9,766 nt of DNA, from assembly GCA_013287025.1 (NCBI GenBank), contig JABDEN010000057.1, forward strand, positions 1 to 9,766, read 5' to 3'. Position 1 is the first letter of the stretch, and each line of letters begins with the position of its first letter. Position numbers and translations under genes: made by a program. Origin of the DNA: Gammaproteobacteria bacterium (GTDB taxonomy: Bacteria; Pseudomonadota; Gammaproteobacteria; DSM-16500). This document shows, one piece after another, positions 1 through 6,481 of the stretch. The notes under the pieces were generated by a model. The model ran no database searches. It was not told the DNA's origin and saw nothing but the letters and a program-made list of their open reading frames with translations.

Positions 1-105
1 ACACTTTTTTATGAAAAATAGCTAGGAAGCTAAGACAACAGTAAAAAAATAAATTATCGAATAATTTCCCGAGAAAAATCAAGCCAACATATTAATATAT
101 ATCAT

Positions 106-134
106 TTGATTTTTTGTATCTCTTAGGATACAAT
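106..134 (+). promoter_or_regulatory. Promoter of the toxin-antitoxin operon
   Basis: A -35 box TTGATT (106-111) and a -10 box TACAAT (129-134) are separated by exactly 17 bases; each differs from consensus by one base. Transcription would start at about 140-142, on or next to the toxin ATG at 141, so the toxin mRNA would have almost no leader. This is read from the sequence; start-site use is inferred. Confidence 0.6.
114..133. promoter_or_regulatory. Probable antitoxin operator (perfect inverted repeat in the promoter)
   Basis: Two perfect 7-base arms, TTGTATC (114-120) and GATACAA (127-133), flank a 6-base centre, TCTTAG. The palindrome fills part of the spacer and covers five of the six -10 bases. 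HigA-type antitoxins, alone or with toxin, commonly repress their own promoter by binding such palindromes. The position fits that role; binding by this antitoxin is inferred. Confidence 0.55.
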
Positions 135-140
135 ACTAGT

Positions 141-476
141 ATGATTAATATTGTCACCAAAAAACATTTAGAAATTTATGTGACCGAGGATGGGAAAAAA
201 CCTTTCGTCGACTGGCTTGAATCGCTAAAAGATAAATCTATTCGTTATCGCATTAAAGAAAGACTTGATCGCATTACCTTAGGAAATCTAGGTGATATAA
301 AATCCGTTGGAGACGGAGTAATGGAAATGAGACTAGCCTTCGGAGCAGGTTATCGCATTTATTATGCCGAAGAAAAAGGCTCCATCATATTATTGTTATG
401 TGGTGGTGATAAGTCATCGCAAGCAAAAGATATTAAAAAAGCAAAATCACTTTGGCGAGATTATTTAGAGAGGTGA
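141..476 (+). CDS. higB: HigB/RelE-superfamily toxin (phage Gp49-like addiction module killer protein)
   Basis: This is the toxin of a type II toxin-antitoxin pair, 111 residues from ATG 141. It matches the addiction-module killer / Gp49-like branch of the RelE/ParE superfamily from end to end: EDGKKPFVDWLESLKD near residues 16-31, RIKERLDR and GNLGD (48-52), GYRIYY (70-75), and the hallmark LLLCGGDKSSQAKDIKKA (84-101). Known members of the HigB/RelE group inhibit translation by cleaving mRNA; that activity is assumed here. ATG 141 is preferred over an in-frame TTG at 114, because the upstream stretch is occupied by the promoter and its palindrome. The stop overlaps the ribosome-binding site of the antitoxin gene, whose ATG is 3 bases further on, so the two are co-transcribed and probably translationally coupled. 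The frame is intact with no missing motif. Confidence 0.9.
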   Translation: MINIVTKKHLEIYVTEDGKKPFVDWLESLKDKSIRYRIKERLDRITLGNLGDIKSVGDGVMEMRLAFGAGYRIYYAEEKGSIILLLCGGDKSSQAKDIKKAKSLWRDYLER

Positions 477-479
477 AAA

Positions 480-803
480 ATGGTTAAAAAAATGAGTTAT
501 CAAGATTATTTAATTGAGTCGCTAAAAAATCCTGAGGAAGCAGCAGGATATCTAAATGCTGCACTTGAAGGCGGTGATCTTAAAGTATTTTTATTGGCAT
601 TACGTAATGTCATTCAAGCGAAAGGCGGTATTGCAAAAATCGCAGATCGAACACATAAAAGCAGAACAAGTTTATATAAAGCCCTTTCTATTAAAGGTAA
701 TCCTTATCTTGAAAGCACTAACGATCTATTAAGCGCAATAGGGATGCATTTGCAGATTGCACCTATGAATAAAAAAAGAAAGAAAAATCATAAAGCTGCA
801 TAG
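480..803 (+). CDS. higA: HigA-type antitoxin with helix-turn-helix
   Basis: This 107-residue protein is the cognate antitoxin, of the 'probable addiction module antidote' family. It should neutralise the upstream toxin in the cytoplasm and repress the operon. Recognisable blocks are NPEEAAGYLNAALE with GGDLKVFLLALRNVIQAKGG (17-50), the helix-turn-helix core IAKIADRTHKSRTSLYKALS (51-70), the family motif GNPYLEST (73-80) and LLSAIGMHLQI (83-93). The Shine-Dalgarno AGAGGTG (469-475) lies inside the end of the toxin gene, 4-5 bases from ATG 480; an internal ATG at 492 is less well placed. The C-terminus carries a basic tail, KKRKKNHK, beyond the usual domain, possibly for DNA or RNA contact. Gene order (toxin, then antitoxin) is that of higBA. 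Confidence 0.9.
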   Translation: MVKKMSYQDYLIESLKNPEEAAGYLNAALEGGDLKVFLLALRNVIQAKGGIAKIADRTHKSRTSLYKALSIKGNPYLESTNDLLSAIGMHLQIAPMNKKRKKNHKAA

Positions 804-816
804 TTTTAGTAAAACC

Positions 817-847
817 GGGGCACATCCATTGCATTGGCATGTACCCC
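817..847 (-). terminator. Hairpin terminator between convergent genes, oriented for the minus strand
   Basis: The hairpin pairs GGGG with CCCC, ACAT with ATGT and CC with GG, with one mismatch and one bulge, around a loop of about 8 bases. Read on the minus strand it begins 12 bases after the stop of the porin fragment and is followed by GGTTTTACT, a short T-run. On the plus strand only a poor T-tract follows. A second small perfect palindrome, GTTTTAGTAAAAC (803-815), abuts it. It probably serves the minus-strand gene and may also stop the antitoxin transcript. Confidence 0.5.
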
Positions 848-859
848 TCTGCTTTGCTA

Positions 860-1213
860 TTAAAATGCGTAATTAACACCTAAAAATCCGGCTTGTTGCG
901 TAGGTATGCGACCTAGCTTCACATTATCATCAGCATCAACTGTAATATTTGCAGAATTTCCAGAATAGATTCCTTGATAAAACGCTGTTAGCATGGCATG
1001 TCTTGTCACGTTATATCCTAAACCGGCTTGTGCTTCGCCATTGATTTTTCTTAACGTATCGGAATTTGAAGTTCTGTCCATGAACTGCAATTGACGGTAA
1101 GCAATACCACCTTTGGCAAAGGCAGAGAAATCAGAATCTTGACCATATACTGTGCTGTATAGGTAGCTGGCATCAGAACAACGCATCCGAACAGCGCTCA
1201 ATAAAAAACACAA
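860..1213 (-). pseudogene. C-terminal fragment of an outer-membrane beta-barrel (porin-like) protein
   Basis: The reading frame encodes about 100 residues that look like the last strands of an 8-stranded outer-membrane beta barrel. Amphipathic stretches alternate with polar loops (FSAFAKGGIAYRQLQF, GEAQAGLGYNVTRHAMLTAFYQGIY, QQAGFLGVNYAF). The protein ends in aromatic F, as required for recognition by the BAM insertase. Such porin-like proteins are usually about 200 residues or more with a signal peptide. Here the frame begins at a TTG with residues that look neither like a signal sequence nor a barrel, and nothing resembling the missing N-terminal half is visible up to the next gene at 1280. 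I read it as a 5'-truncated remnant, unlikely to be exported. The lost part was probably removed when the 1280-3031 gene arrived. A short functional protein is possible but unlikely. Confidence 0.6.
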
Positions 1214-1223
1214 TAACTATTTC

Positions 1224-1251
1224 TTGACTTATTTTTTCTCAATGTTACATT
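1224..1251 (+). promoter_or_regulatory. Probable promoter of the tandem-domain gene
   Basis: TTGACT (1224-1229) and TACATT (1246-1251) are 16 bases apart. The -35 matches consensus at 5 of 6 and the -10 at 4 of 6. Transcription would begin at about 1258, giving a leader of about 20 bases that carries the strong ribosome-binding site GAGGAG. It lies immediately beyond the truncated porin end. Confidence 0.45.
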
Positions 1252-1279
1252 GCTCACAAAAAAACGAGGAGTTCTCTCA

Positions 1280-3031
1280 ATGTTGTCTTGCCAAGATCTT
1301 GATCAAAAAAACAGCGATACCATTATTTTATATTTCCGAGCCTATTCTCGCTGCAGCATAGCAGATTTTAAAAAAGGCAAAGGCGCAGCTGAATTAATAG
1401 ATAAGTTTGCAATAAAACACGCTTATCTAAGTAAAGAAGATTGTTTAAGTAAGGGTAAGCATAGTGAATTGGGATGGATATCTCCGAACGCAAAAATATC
1501 TGTGATTGGAGTCAAAGTAAACAAAACATATTTTGATAAAGAAAAACAGTGTATTTGGGAGGAAGAGCAAAACGAAATTGGGGGTCAAGATATTGTCATT
1601 ATTTATCCTACCGAAGATTCCTATGAAGACGACCCTGATGCCACCGAAGAAGTGTTTTCACGCGGTATTTTAAATCCCTCTATACCGCGATCGGAACCTC
1701 TCTTAAGTATGCCAAAAATAGAGATTACCTGGGGAGAAAAAAAAATTGATAATCCTTTTAAGGACTATCTGACTAATGAAAAATTTCATCGGCTTATGAG
1801 TGACCCTGAATTTTTAGAAAAAGAAAAAAAGAACATTGAAACATGTTATGAGAATCTTAAGAAAGACGAGAGTTATAAATATAAAATTAAATTAGGCGAA
1901 GCGAATGTTAGAAATATGTTGCAATCTGCTAATTCCATTACAGATGTAAAAAGTGGTGATTACAAATTATATAATGATGCTTCTGATACAGTATTTAGGC
2001 TCTATGATCTTGCAACTAAAATCAAAGATGATTTTTTTATATCTCAAATGCAAAACATCATTAACGAAATTTTACGTAATCGGCTAGCCAATATAATAGA
2101 TGTAAATAAATCTACACCTGATATTAGTAGTCTTACTAAAAAACTTTTATTGATCGCTTATAAAATTGAAAGTGAAGAAGAACTTCTTGTTACTCATAGA
2201 AAACACTTTACTTTTGTGGTTGCATCACGCCAAAATCTTGCGGAAAAGATCAAACTGAATGAAACATATGCTCTGATTGATAAACATTTAAAAGAAATTC
2301 TACCTTCCTACCAATCTACAGAGTCTCTTTGTTTGACTGCGCCAGAACTAAAACTTACCTTTTTGAATAAAGAAGTTAAGATCTCTAATCCTTTTGGTGA
2401 CTATCTGACTGATGCTAAATTTTATGAGCTTATGCGTGATCCTTCAAAAATGCAAAAAGAAAAAAGCAATATTATAAGTTGCATTGAGAAATTTAAAAGC
2501 GGGTCTCATTCTGAATATTTTGAATATTGCAATGCAATAGAACAGTCTGATATCAGAAATATGTTGCAAGATGTTAAGTCCTATCCTGACTTTAAGAAAG
2601 GCGATCGGCAAATACGATATAATCACATAGAAGATACGATGCTTAGAATTCATGATCTTGAGGTTGCTGTAGGTTATTCGCGTCGTGCACATTCTAGAAA
2701 GTCTATCATTACCGAAAAGGTCGTATTAGCGCCACTGAAAAGTTTAATCGAATCAGATGGAGAAGCCTATGATAAGAATTTCATAAAAAAATGTTTATTA
2801 ATCGCCTATAAGATTGGTTATACTTTTGAGAAGTTATTGCCAGAAATCAAAGTTTCTTTCAATTACTCATCCAAACCCAAAGAAAAGATTAGTGGATTAA
2901 TTAAAGCTTTTAACGAATGCCACCAATCATTGCTCGAGCAACCGAAAGTGCCAACTCCTCTAGGAATTTTTAACAAGACGGAGTCTAAGCAAGCCCCAGG
3001 ACCTACACTTCGATTTGGACGTGGTTATTGA
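1280..3031 (+). CDS. Hypothetical protein with two tandem copies of an unknown ~200-residue domain
   Basis: A 583-residue, soluble-looking protein that I cannot assign to a named family. The start is ATG 1280, behind the strong site ACGAGGAG (1264-1271, 8 bases upstream); the in-frame TTG at 1250 overlaps the promoter. Residues 1-140 form an N-terminal region without recognisable motifs (YFRAYSRC near the start, then an acidic stretch EDSYEDDPDATEE). Two homologous segments follow, at about 144-343 and 354-555. They share NPFxDYLTxxKFxxLMxDP, KEKxNIxxC, RNMLQ, GD, RxxDL and LLIAYKI, in the same order and about 212-216 residues apart. A short Pro-rich tail ends in RFGRGY. There is no signal peptide and no membrane segment; it is rich in charged helices. 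It probably has its own promoter, and the next gene shares its leader sequence. Its size, repeat structure and setting fit a secreted effector or helical scaffold, but this is only inference. Confidence 0.8.
   Translation: MLSCQDLDQKNSDTIILYFRAYSRCSIADFKKGKGAAELIDKFAIKHAYLSKEDCLSKGKHSELGWISPNAKISVIGVKVNKTYFDKEKQCIWEEEQNEIGGQDIVIIYPTEDSYEDDPDATEEVFSRGILNPSIPRSEPLLSMPKIEITWGEKKIDNPFKDYLTNEKFHRLMSDPEFLEKEKKNIETCYENLKKDESYKYKIKLGEANVRNMLQSANSITDVKSGDYKLYNDASDTVFRLYDLATKIKDDFFISQMQNIINEILRNRLANIIDVNKSTPDISSLTKKLLLIAYKIESEEELLVTHRKHFTFVVASRQNLAEKIKLNETYALIDKHLKEILPSYQSTESLCLTAPELKLTFLNKEVKISNPFGDYLTDAKFYELMRDPSKMQKEKSNIISCIEKFKSGSHSEYFEYCNAIEQSDIRNMLQDVKSYPDFKKGDRQIRYNHIEDTMLRIHDLEVAVGYSRRAHSRKSIITEKVVLAPLKSLIESDGEAYDKNFIKKCLLIAYKIGYTFEKLLPEIKVSFNYSSKPKEKISGLIKAFNECHQSLLEQPKVPTPLGIFNKTESKQAPGPTLRFGRGY
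1709..2310 (+). repeat. Domain repeat, copy 1 (in the tandem-domain gene)
   Basis: This is the first copy of the internal duplication, from MPKIEITWGEKK to the end of the helical segment before LPSYQ. It shares NPFKDYLTNEKFHRLMSDP, KEKKNIETC, VRNMLQ, DTVFRLYDL and LLLIAYKI with copy 2. Similarity is also visible in the DNA: AATCCTTTT and GACTATCTGACT occur at corresponding places in both copies. Confidence 0.75.
2339..2940 (+). repeat. Domain repeat, copy 2 (in the tandem-domain gene)
   Basis: This second copy runs from APELKLTFLNKEVKIS to about LLEQ. The corresponding motifs are NPFGDYLTDAKFYELMRDP, KEKSNIISC, IRNMLQ, DTMLRIHDL and CLLIAYKI. The N-terminal half is best conserved; the C-terminal half has diverged and carries small length differences. 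Confidence 0.75.
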
Positions 3032-3066
3032 AAATTGAAAAAAGGCCTTTTATAGCATTATAACTG

Positions 3067-3188
3067 CTATAACTGCGCCTCTAGCACTAAATAAGAAACC
3101 AAGGCACCAAAGCCCTGCCTTAAAACAATAATCGATAAAACGTGCGAATTGCTTTTCGCGACTCGTTCCCCTCAATACTTTTATTAAT
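3067..3188 (-). pseudogene. Frameshifted remnant of the coiled-coil/membrane-anchor gene family
   Basis: On the minus strand this stretch encodes, in three successive frames, pieces matching the C-terminus of the intact protein at 4991-5422. ESRKAIRT corresponds to EPRKEIRN, FIDYCFKAGLW to FIDYCFKGGW, and SYLVLEAQL followed by a stop to SYFVLQFQL. At least two frameshifts separate the pieces, so it cannot encode the protein. DNA identity is highest at 3120-3139 versus 5061-5080, with 19 of 20 bases equal. The upstream coiled-coil part is not recognisable. The rest of the 276-base gap between 3032 and 3307 holds the promoter region of the next gene and a loopless palindrome, AAAAGGCCTTTT, at about 3040-3051. 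Confidence 0.7.
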
Positions 3189-3259
3189 AATTCCTATCAT
3201 AAAATTAATCTATTGATTCAACTCATTTTTCTTTGCAAATTCCTCCACAAAATTAGGCT

Positions 3260-3299
3260 TATAATAATATTAAGAACCTATTATTTTAATAACGAGGAG
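3260..3299 (+). promoter_or_regulatory. -10 box and ribosome-binding leader of the ankyrin gene
   Basis: A perfect TATAAT (3260-3265) lies upstream of the strong ribosome-binding site GAGGAG (3294-3299), which is 8 bases before ATG 3308. No convincing -35 box is seen at 16-18 bases; TTGCAA (3233-3238) is 21 bases away. The leader AACGAGGAGT (3291-3300) is identical to that before the gene at 1280 (1263-1272). Confidence 0.45.
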
Positions 3300-3307
3300 T
3301 GGTCTTC

Positions 3308-4972
3308 ATGTTTAGTCATGATAAAAAAGATGGACCTCCTACCGATCTTTCCGAAGCACCCATGCATCGTCCCAAAAAGGGTTTTGAAGATATCTATGAT
3401 TACAAAAGAACGTTATCAAAACATAGTAAAGAAATAATAAAAAAAGGTGCGCCTTATAAAAAGTTGGATCAACATTTTGTGGGCATGTCGCAACTTGACC
3501 TTGAAACCAAGACACTCACGCACTTTACAGTCCCTACTATCGAGATACTCGATTCGACTGATCTTAAAATAAATGAATATAGCAAAAAAAAACTAAAAGA
3601 AAGTAGTGAAGAAACTATTAAAATTTTCGGTGAAAAAGAAGTCGCACCTGTACAAGATATTCCGGGAAGCGCTCATCACGAAGGAAAAAAGATCGCTCAA
3701 ACTGAAGATACCTACGATCCAACTAAACCGGGGCTTGGATGGTCTGGTTTTTTATATGAAAAACCGACTGAATATACAGGACGATCCTGGATGAACGAAG
3801 ATATTTTTGAACTTCACCCCGTGGCGCGCTATGCATTTTATTTTGATTTTAAAAAAGCGGGATATTTTTCGTTTGGTGCATATGCCAATCAAGAAAGACT
3901 AAGACGCACGATTCCACCAGATTTTTTTGAATCGATGATGCAAGATTTACAAGAAAAAATTCAAGATATCTTATTACTTGACGATACACCGCCATTTAAA
4001 ATAGATGATAAAGATGTAAAAGCTTATGAAGCTATCTGGGATAGAATTAAAAAAGATCCAGAAAAAAAAGAAATTGCGATATTCATAATGCAGAGTATTT
4101 ACAACGCTTCAGGATTGGATTTTAAACAGGAAATTGAATTCATGAAAGGTCAACATACGCCTGATCAAACCATCATTGGAGAAGCGCTGGCTGTCGCTAA
4201 ACAATATGGTATACCGCTTAATCTAGAACATATTCCACCATTCTTCCCTACCAATATCACGCTTGGCGCAACTGCACTTTTGCTTGCAGTAAAAAAAGGA
4301 GATCTACAATCCGTATCAGCGCTCATCGATGCCAAAGCTAACATTAATGCAAAAGATAACAATGACGATAATATTATTCAATATGCCCTACAATATAATC
4401 AGCAAGATATATTAGCGTATCTGCTTTCTAATAAAGGTTTCGGCATATCTCTTGATGAAGAAAATAAACGCGGAGAAACTGCTATCATGAATGCAGTCAA
4501 AAAAGGAAACGCGAAAGCTGTTAAATTACTGTTAGATGCTAAAGCAAACTCATCTCGTGATCATCAAGGAGTTGTATTGATGCATCATGCTGCATTTTCT
4601 GGAAATATTGATACCATCAAATTATTATTAACAAATAAACCATCCTCTCCCCTACTGTCAGCTGGGCATTTCAAAAAATCTGTGGCTACGGGATCAATGG
4701 TAGATGGGGAATTAAATACACCTTTACATTATTTTGCATCTTCAGGCGTTAGTAGAATAGATTCAAAAATCATAGAATTATTTGCAAAAGACATTAATGC
4801 GCAAAACAAAGAAGGATTGACTCCATTGGCCATGGCTTTGATATCAAGAGATAGCAAAATGGCAAAAGTATTAATTAATCACGGTGCTGATATCAGCTTA
4901 TTACCAAAAGAAATCAGTGCTAACAAAGAAATACAGGAATTTTTGGTTCAATTTAATCCTAAACCTACCTAA
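3308..4972 (+). CDS. Ankyrin-repeat protein, candidate secreted effector
   Basis: This protein has 554 residues from ATG 3308; the frame is also open from a GTG at 3299, but that GTG overlaps the Shine-Dalgarno. Residues 1-315 match no family I recognise. They begin with a charged segment rich in Lys and Glu, then contain PGLGWSGFLYEKP and HPVARYAFYFDF and a helical region. From about residue 316 to 535 there are five to six ankyrin repeats. The clearest are GATALLLAVKKGDLQSVSALI..KANINAK, GETAIMNAVKKGNAKAVKLLLDAKAN, LMHHAAFSGNIDTIKLLL, NTPLHYFASSG and GLTPLAMALISRDSKMAKVLINHGADI. Ankyrin repeats bind proteins, and in Legionella and Coxiella many such proteins are type IV effectors acting in the host cell. 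There is no signal peptide or membrane segment. The gene is convergent with the coiled-coil gene, only 18 bases away. It is also flanked by copies of that gene's 3' end. Confidence 0.85.
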   Translation: MFSHDKKDGPPTDLSEAPMHRPKKGFEDIYDYKRTLSKHSKEIIKKGAPYKKLDQHFVGMSQLDLETKTLTHFTVPTIEILDSTDLKINEYSKKKLKESSEETIKIFGEKEVAPVQDIPGSAHHEGKKIAQTEDTYDPTKPGLGWSGFLYEKPTEYTGRSWMNEDIFELHPVARYAFYFDFKKAGYFSFGAYANQERLRRTIPPDFFESMMQDLQEKIQDILLLDDTPPFKIDDKDVKAYEAIWDRIKKDPEKKEIAIFIMQSIYNASGLDFKQEIEFMKGQHTPDQTIIGEALAVAKQYGIPLNLEHIPPFFPTNITLGATALLLAVKKGDLQSVSALIDAKANINAKDNNDDNIIQYALQYNQQDILAYLLSNKGFGISLDEENKRGETAIMNAVKKGNAKAVKLLLDAKANSSRDHQGVVLMHHAAFSGNIDTIKLLLTNKPSSPLLSAGHFKKSVATGSMVDGELNTPLHYFASSGVSRIDSKIIELFAKDINAQNKEGLTPLAMALISRDSKMAKVLINHGADISLLPKEISANKEIQEFLVQFNPKPT

Positions 4973-4990
4973 CACTAAATTTACAAATTT

Positions 4991-5422
4991 TTATTTAATT
5001 AATAACTGAAATTGTAATACAAAATAAGAAACTGTCGCCGCAAGTAAAAGCCATCCGCCCTTAAAACAATAATCAATAAATCGATTACGAATTTCTTTCC
5101 GTGGTTCACTCACCATACCGAGTTTCGTTTCAACTGCAGTCATTCTCGTTTTTAATGAAGAAAATTCATCACGCATTTCGTGGCGAAGCTCGCTAATTTC
5201 TTCACGTATTTCTGCACGAATTTCGTGCTTGAATTCATGCATTTCACTTTTGAAAGACTGCACTTCATCTCTGAGGTCACGAATTTGTGCATGCATATCA
5301 GTTTTGAGCTGCCGAATCTGCTCAATGACTTGACCAATTGAACTATTGACTGCCATATTTACCTTCATATCAATTAATTCAGATTGAAGAAGAAACAACT
5401 CTTTGTTTTGCTGTACCATCAT
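4991..5422 (-). CDS. Coiled-coil protein with C-terminal membrane anchor
   Basis: A 143-residue protein whose middle part (about 30-105) is almost pure charged heptad helix, with motifs such as EIRAEIREEISELRHEMRDEF. A conserved-looking EPRKEIRNRFIDYCFKGG follows, then one hydrophobic segment (about 123-142, WLLLAATVSYFVLQFQLLI) at the very C-terminus. It is probably a tail-anchored inner-membrane protein with a cytoplasmic coiled coil, resembling small DUF1640-type proteins, but the family is not certain. Two adjacent ATGs (5422 and 5419) follow an AAGGA 11-12 bases upstream. A -10-like TATACT (5446-5451, minus) has no good -35. It shares a 159-base divergent promoter region with the phospholipase-like gene. 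A decayed relative of its 3' end lies at 3067-3188. Confidence 0.75.
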   Translation of the reverse strand: MMVQQNKELFLLQSELIDMKVNMAVNSSIGQVIEQIRQLKTDMHAQIRDLRDEVQSFKSEMHEFKHEIRAEIREEISELRHEMRDEFSSLKTRMTAVETKLGMVSEPRKEIRNRFIDYCFKGGWLLLAATVSYFVLQFQLLIK

Positions 5423-5527
5423 AGTATATCTATTTCCTTATTTTTAGTATAGAAAAGTCTTTGGAGAGGTCGTATGGGGAATTAACAGTGCATTTTAAAT
5501 ATAATAATAAAAAAAGCAAGACTGTTT

Positions 5528-5556
5528 TTGATTTTTCGGGAACTATTTATTACATT
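5528..5556 (+). promoter_or_regulatory. Probable promoter of the phospholipase C-like gene
   Basis: TTGATT (5528-5533) and TACATT (5551-5556) are separated by 17 bases. Transcription would start about 20 bases before the ATG, leaving a leader with the ribosome-binding site AAGGA (5571-5575), 6 bases before ATG 5582. The box pair resembles that before 1280. Confidence 0.5.
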
Positions 5557-5581
5557 AAATGTTTCATCATAAGGAATTGAT

Positions 5582-6337
5582 ATGAAAAAAATTTGGCTTA
5601 TTCTCACCCTACTGATTTCAACAACTATTTATGCTGGTGGTGGACTTACCCACATGTTTATCGCAAAAGAATCCATCGCAAAAATCACAAATCCTACACT
5701 ACAAAATATTCTGCAAAACAACTTCGATAGTTATCTCGTCGGTGCATACTATCCAGATTCAGGCTATGTGAAAGGTGCGCATTATGGCGAAGATTCGCAC
5801 TGGGACCCTTTTATTTATGCTTTCGCCGATTATATAAAAGAAACCTACCCTCTTTTAAATAACCCTTCACTCATCGCATTTTTATTTGGATGTGCGGCGC
5901 ATCGAGAGTCGGACGAAATTATGCATTCGACCTTTTACCCTGAAGTTGCAAAATATGATTTTGATGGGGATTATCAAAAAGCGCATCAATTTGCCGATCC
6001 TGGTATTGATATGTTTTTAAATGTCGAACATATTATTGATACACCGCAACAATGGAATATTCCGATTGACGATTTATTAAATATATATCATCGAATGGGG
6101 AAAGATGAATATACGAAAAAAGAAATTGAATGGGGAACTTCAGTGATTCATGCGGCAAATATTTCGGAAAGAAAAATGGGGAAAAATATTTCCCGTTCGT
6201 TCACCAAAAAAATGCCGTGGACCGCGGTACATTATTTCGATTGGAATGAAGGCGGTATTTTAATGGATATCCAAAAAGTTGCGGATTATCAAAATAATTT
6301 ATGGGGTTATTTAACGGAAAATACTCCTAAAAAGTAA
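5582..6337 (+). CDS. Exported zinc-dependent phospholipase C family protein
   Basis: This 251-residue protein of the Zn_dep_PLPC type (Pfam PF00882) would hydrolyse phospholipid head groups or phosphodiesters outside the cytoplasm. A Sec signal peptide is clear: MKK, a hydrophobic core (4-16), and cleavage after A18 (IYA/GGG). The usual spacing of metal-binding residues is visible: H24 (GGLTH), D59 (YYPDSGY), H73 (EDSHWDPF), and a helix with H107, D111 and H115 (GCAAHRESDEIMHS). D143 and E149 in PGIDMFLNVEH may take part. No C-terminal extension is present, so this is a minimal catalytic domain with no added lipid-binding domain. It is transcribed alone from its own promoter. A role in membrane damage or nutrient release from a host is possible; substrate cannot be read from sequence. 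Some members of this superfamily are annotated only as hypothetical, so catalysis is not certain. Confidence 0.8.
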   Translation: MKKIWLILTLLISTTIYAGGGLTHMFIAKESIAKITNPTLQNILQNNFDSYLVGAYYPDSGYVKGAHYGEDSHWDPFIYAFADYIKETYPLLNNPSLIAFLFGCAAHRESDEIMHSTFYPEVAKYDFDGDYQKAHQFADPGIDMFLNVEHIIDTPQQWNIPIDDLLNIYHRMGKDEYTKKEIEWGTSVIHAANISERKMGKNISRSFTKKMPWTAVHYFDWNEGGILMDIQKVADYQNNLWGYLTENTPKK

Positions 6338-6363
6338 AATTGTCATTGCTGCGAGCCTAATGC

Positions 6364-6398
6364 CTGTCATGCCAACATGCTTTTAGCTGGCATGACAG
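6364..6398. repeat. Intergenic palindromic element (possible terminator of the phospholipase gene)
   Basis: A perfect 11-base inverted repeat, CTGTCATGCCA (6364-6374) and TGGCATGACAG (6388-6398), encloses a 13-base loop. It is preceded by TGTCATTGCTGCGAGCC (from about 6343), which resembles the TGTCATTGCGAGC-type dispersed repeats known in many proteobacterial genomes. No T-run follows on either strand, so an interspersed palindromic repeat fits better than a classic terminator, though the hairpin could still protect the mRNA end. Confidence 0.55.
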
Positions 6399-6481
6399 CT
6401 GGATTACAATAACCATATGAATTTTCATTACATAATGAATTATGCATTTTTATGTTAAAATAAAAATAAAGGATAAGATGC

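Noticed and set aside
89..98. Palindrome ATATTAATAT upstream of the toxin gene
   Set aside because: It consists only of A and T in an AT-rich stretch and is expected by chance.
114..140. Upstream TTG as start of the toxin gene
   Set aside because: It falls inside the promoter and its palindrome, no Shine-Dalgarno precedes it, and the family domain begins at the ATG at 141.
2444..2692. Open frame of 82 codons on the minus strand
   Set aside because: It lies antisense within the second domain copy of the 1280-3031 gene, resembles no family, and has no ribosome-binding site.
4165..4362. Short minus-strand open frame within the ankyrin gene
   Set aside because: It is a mirror of the ankyrin coding sequence with no start signals.
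5214..5228. Palindrome GCACGAA-T-TTCGTGC
   Set aside because: It lies inside the coiled-coil coding sequence, where repeated codons for charged residues produce such symmetry by chance.
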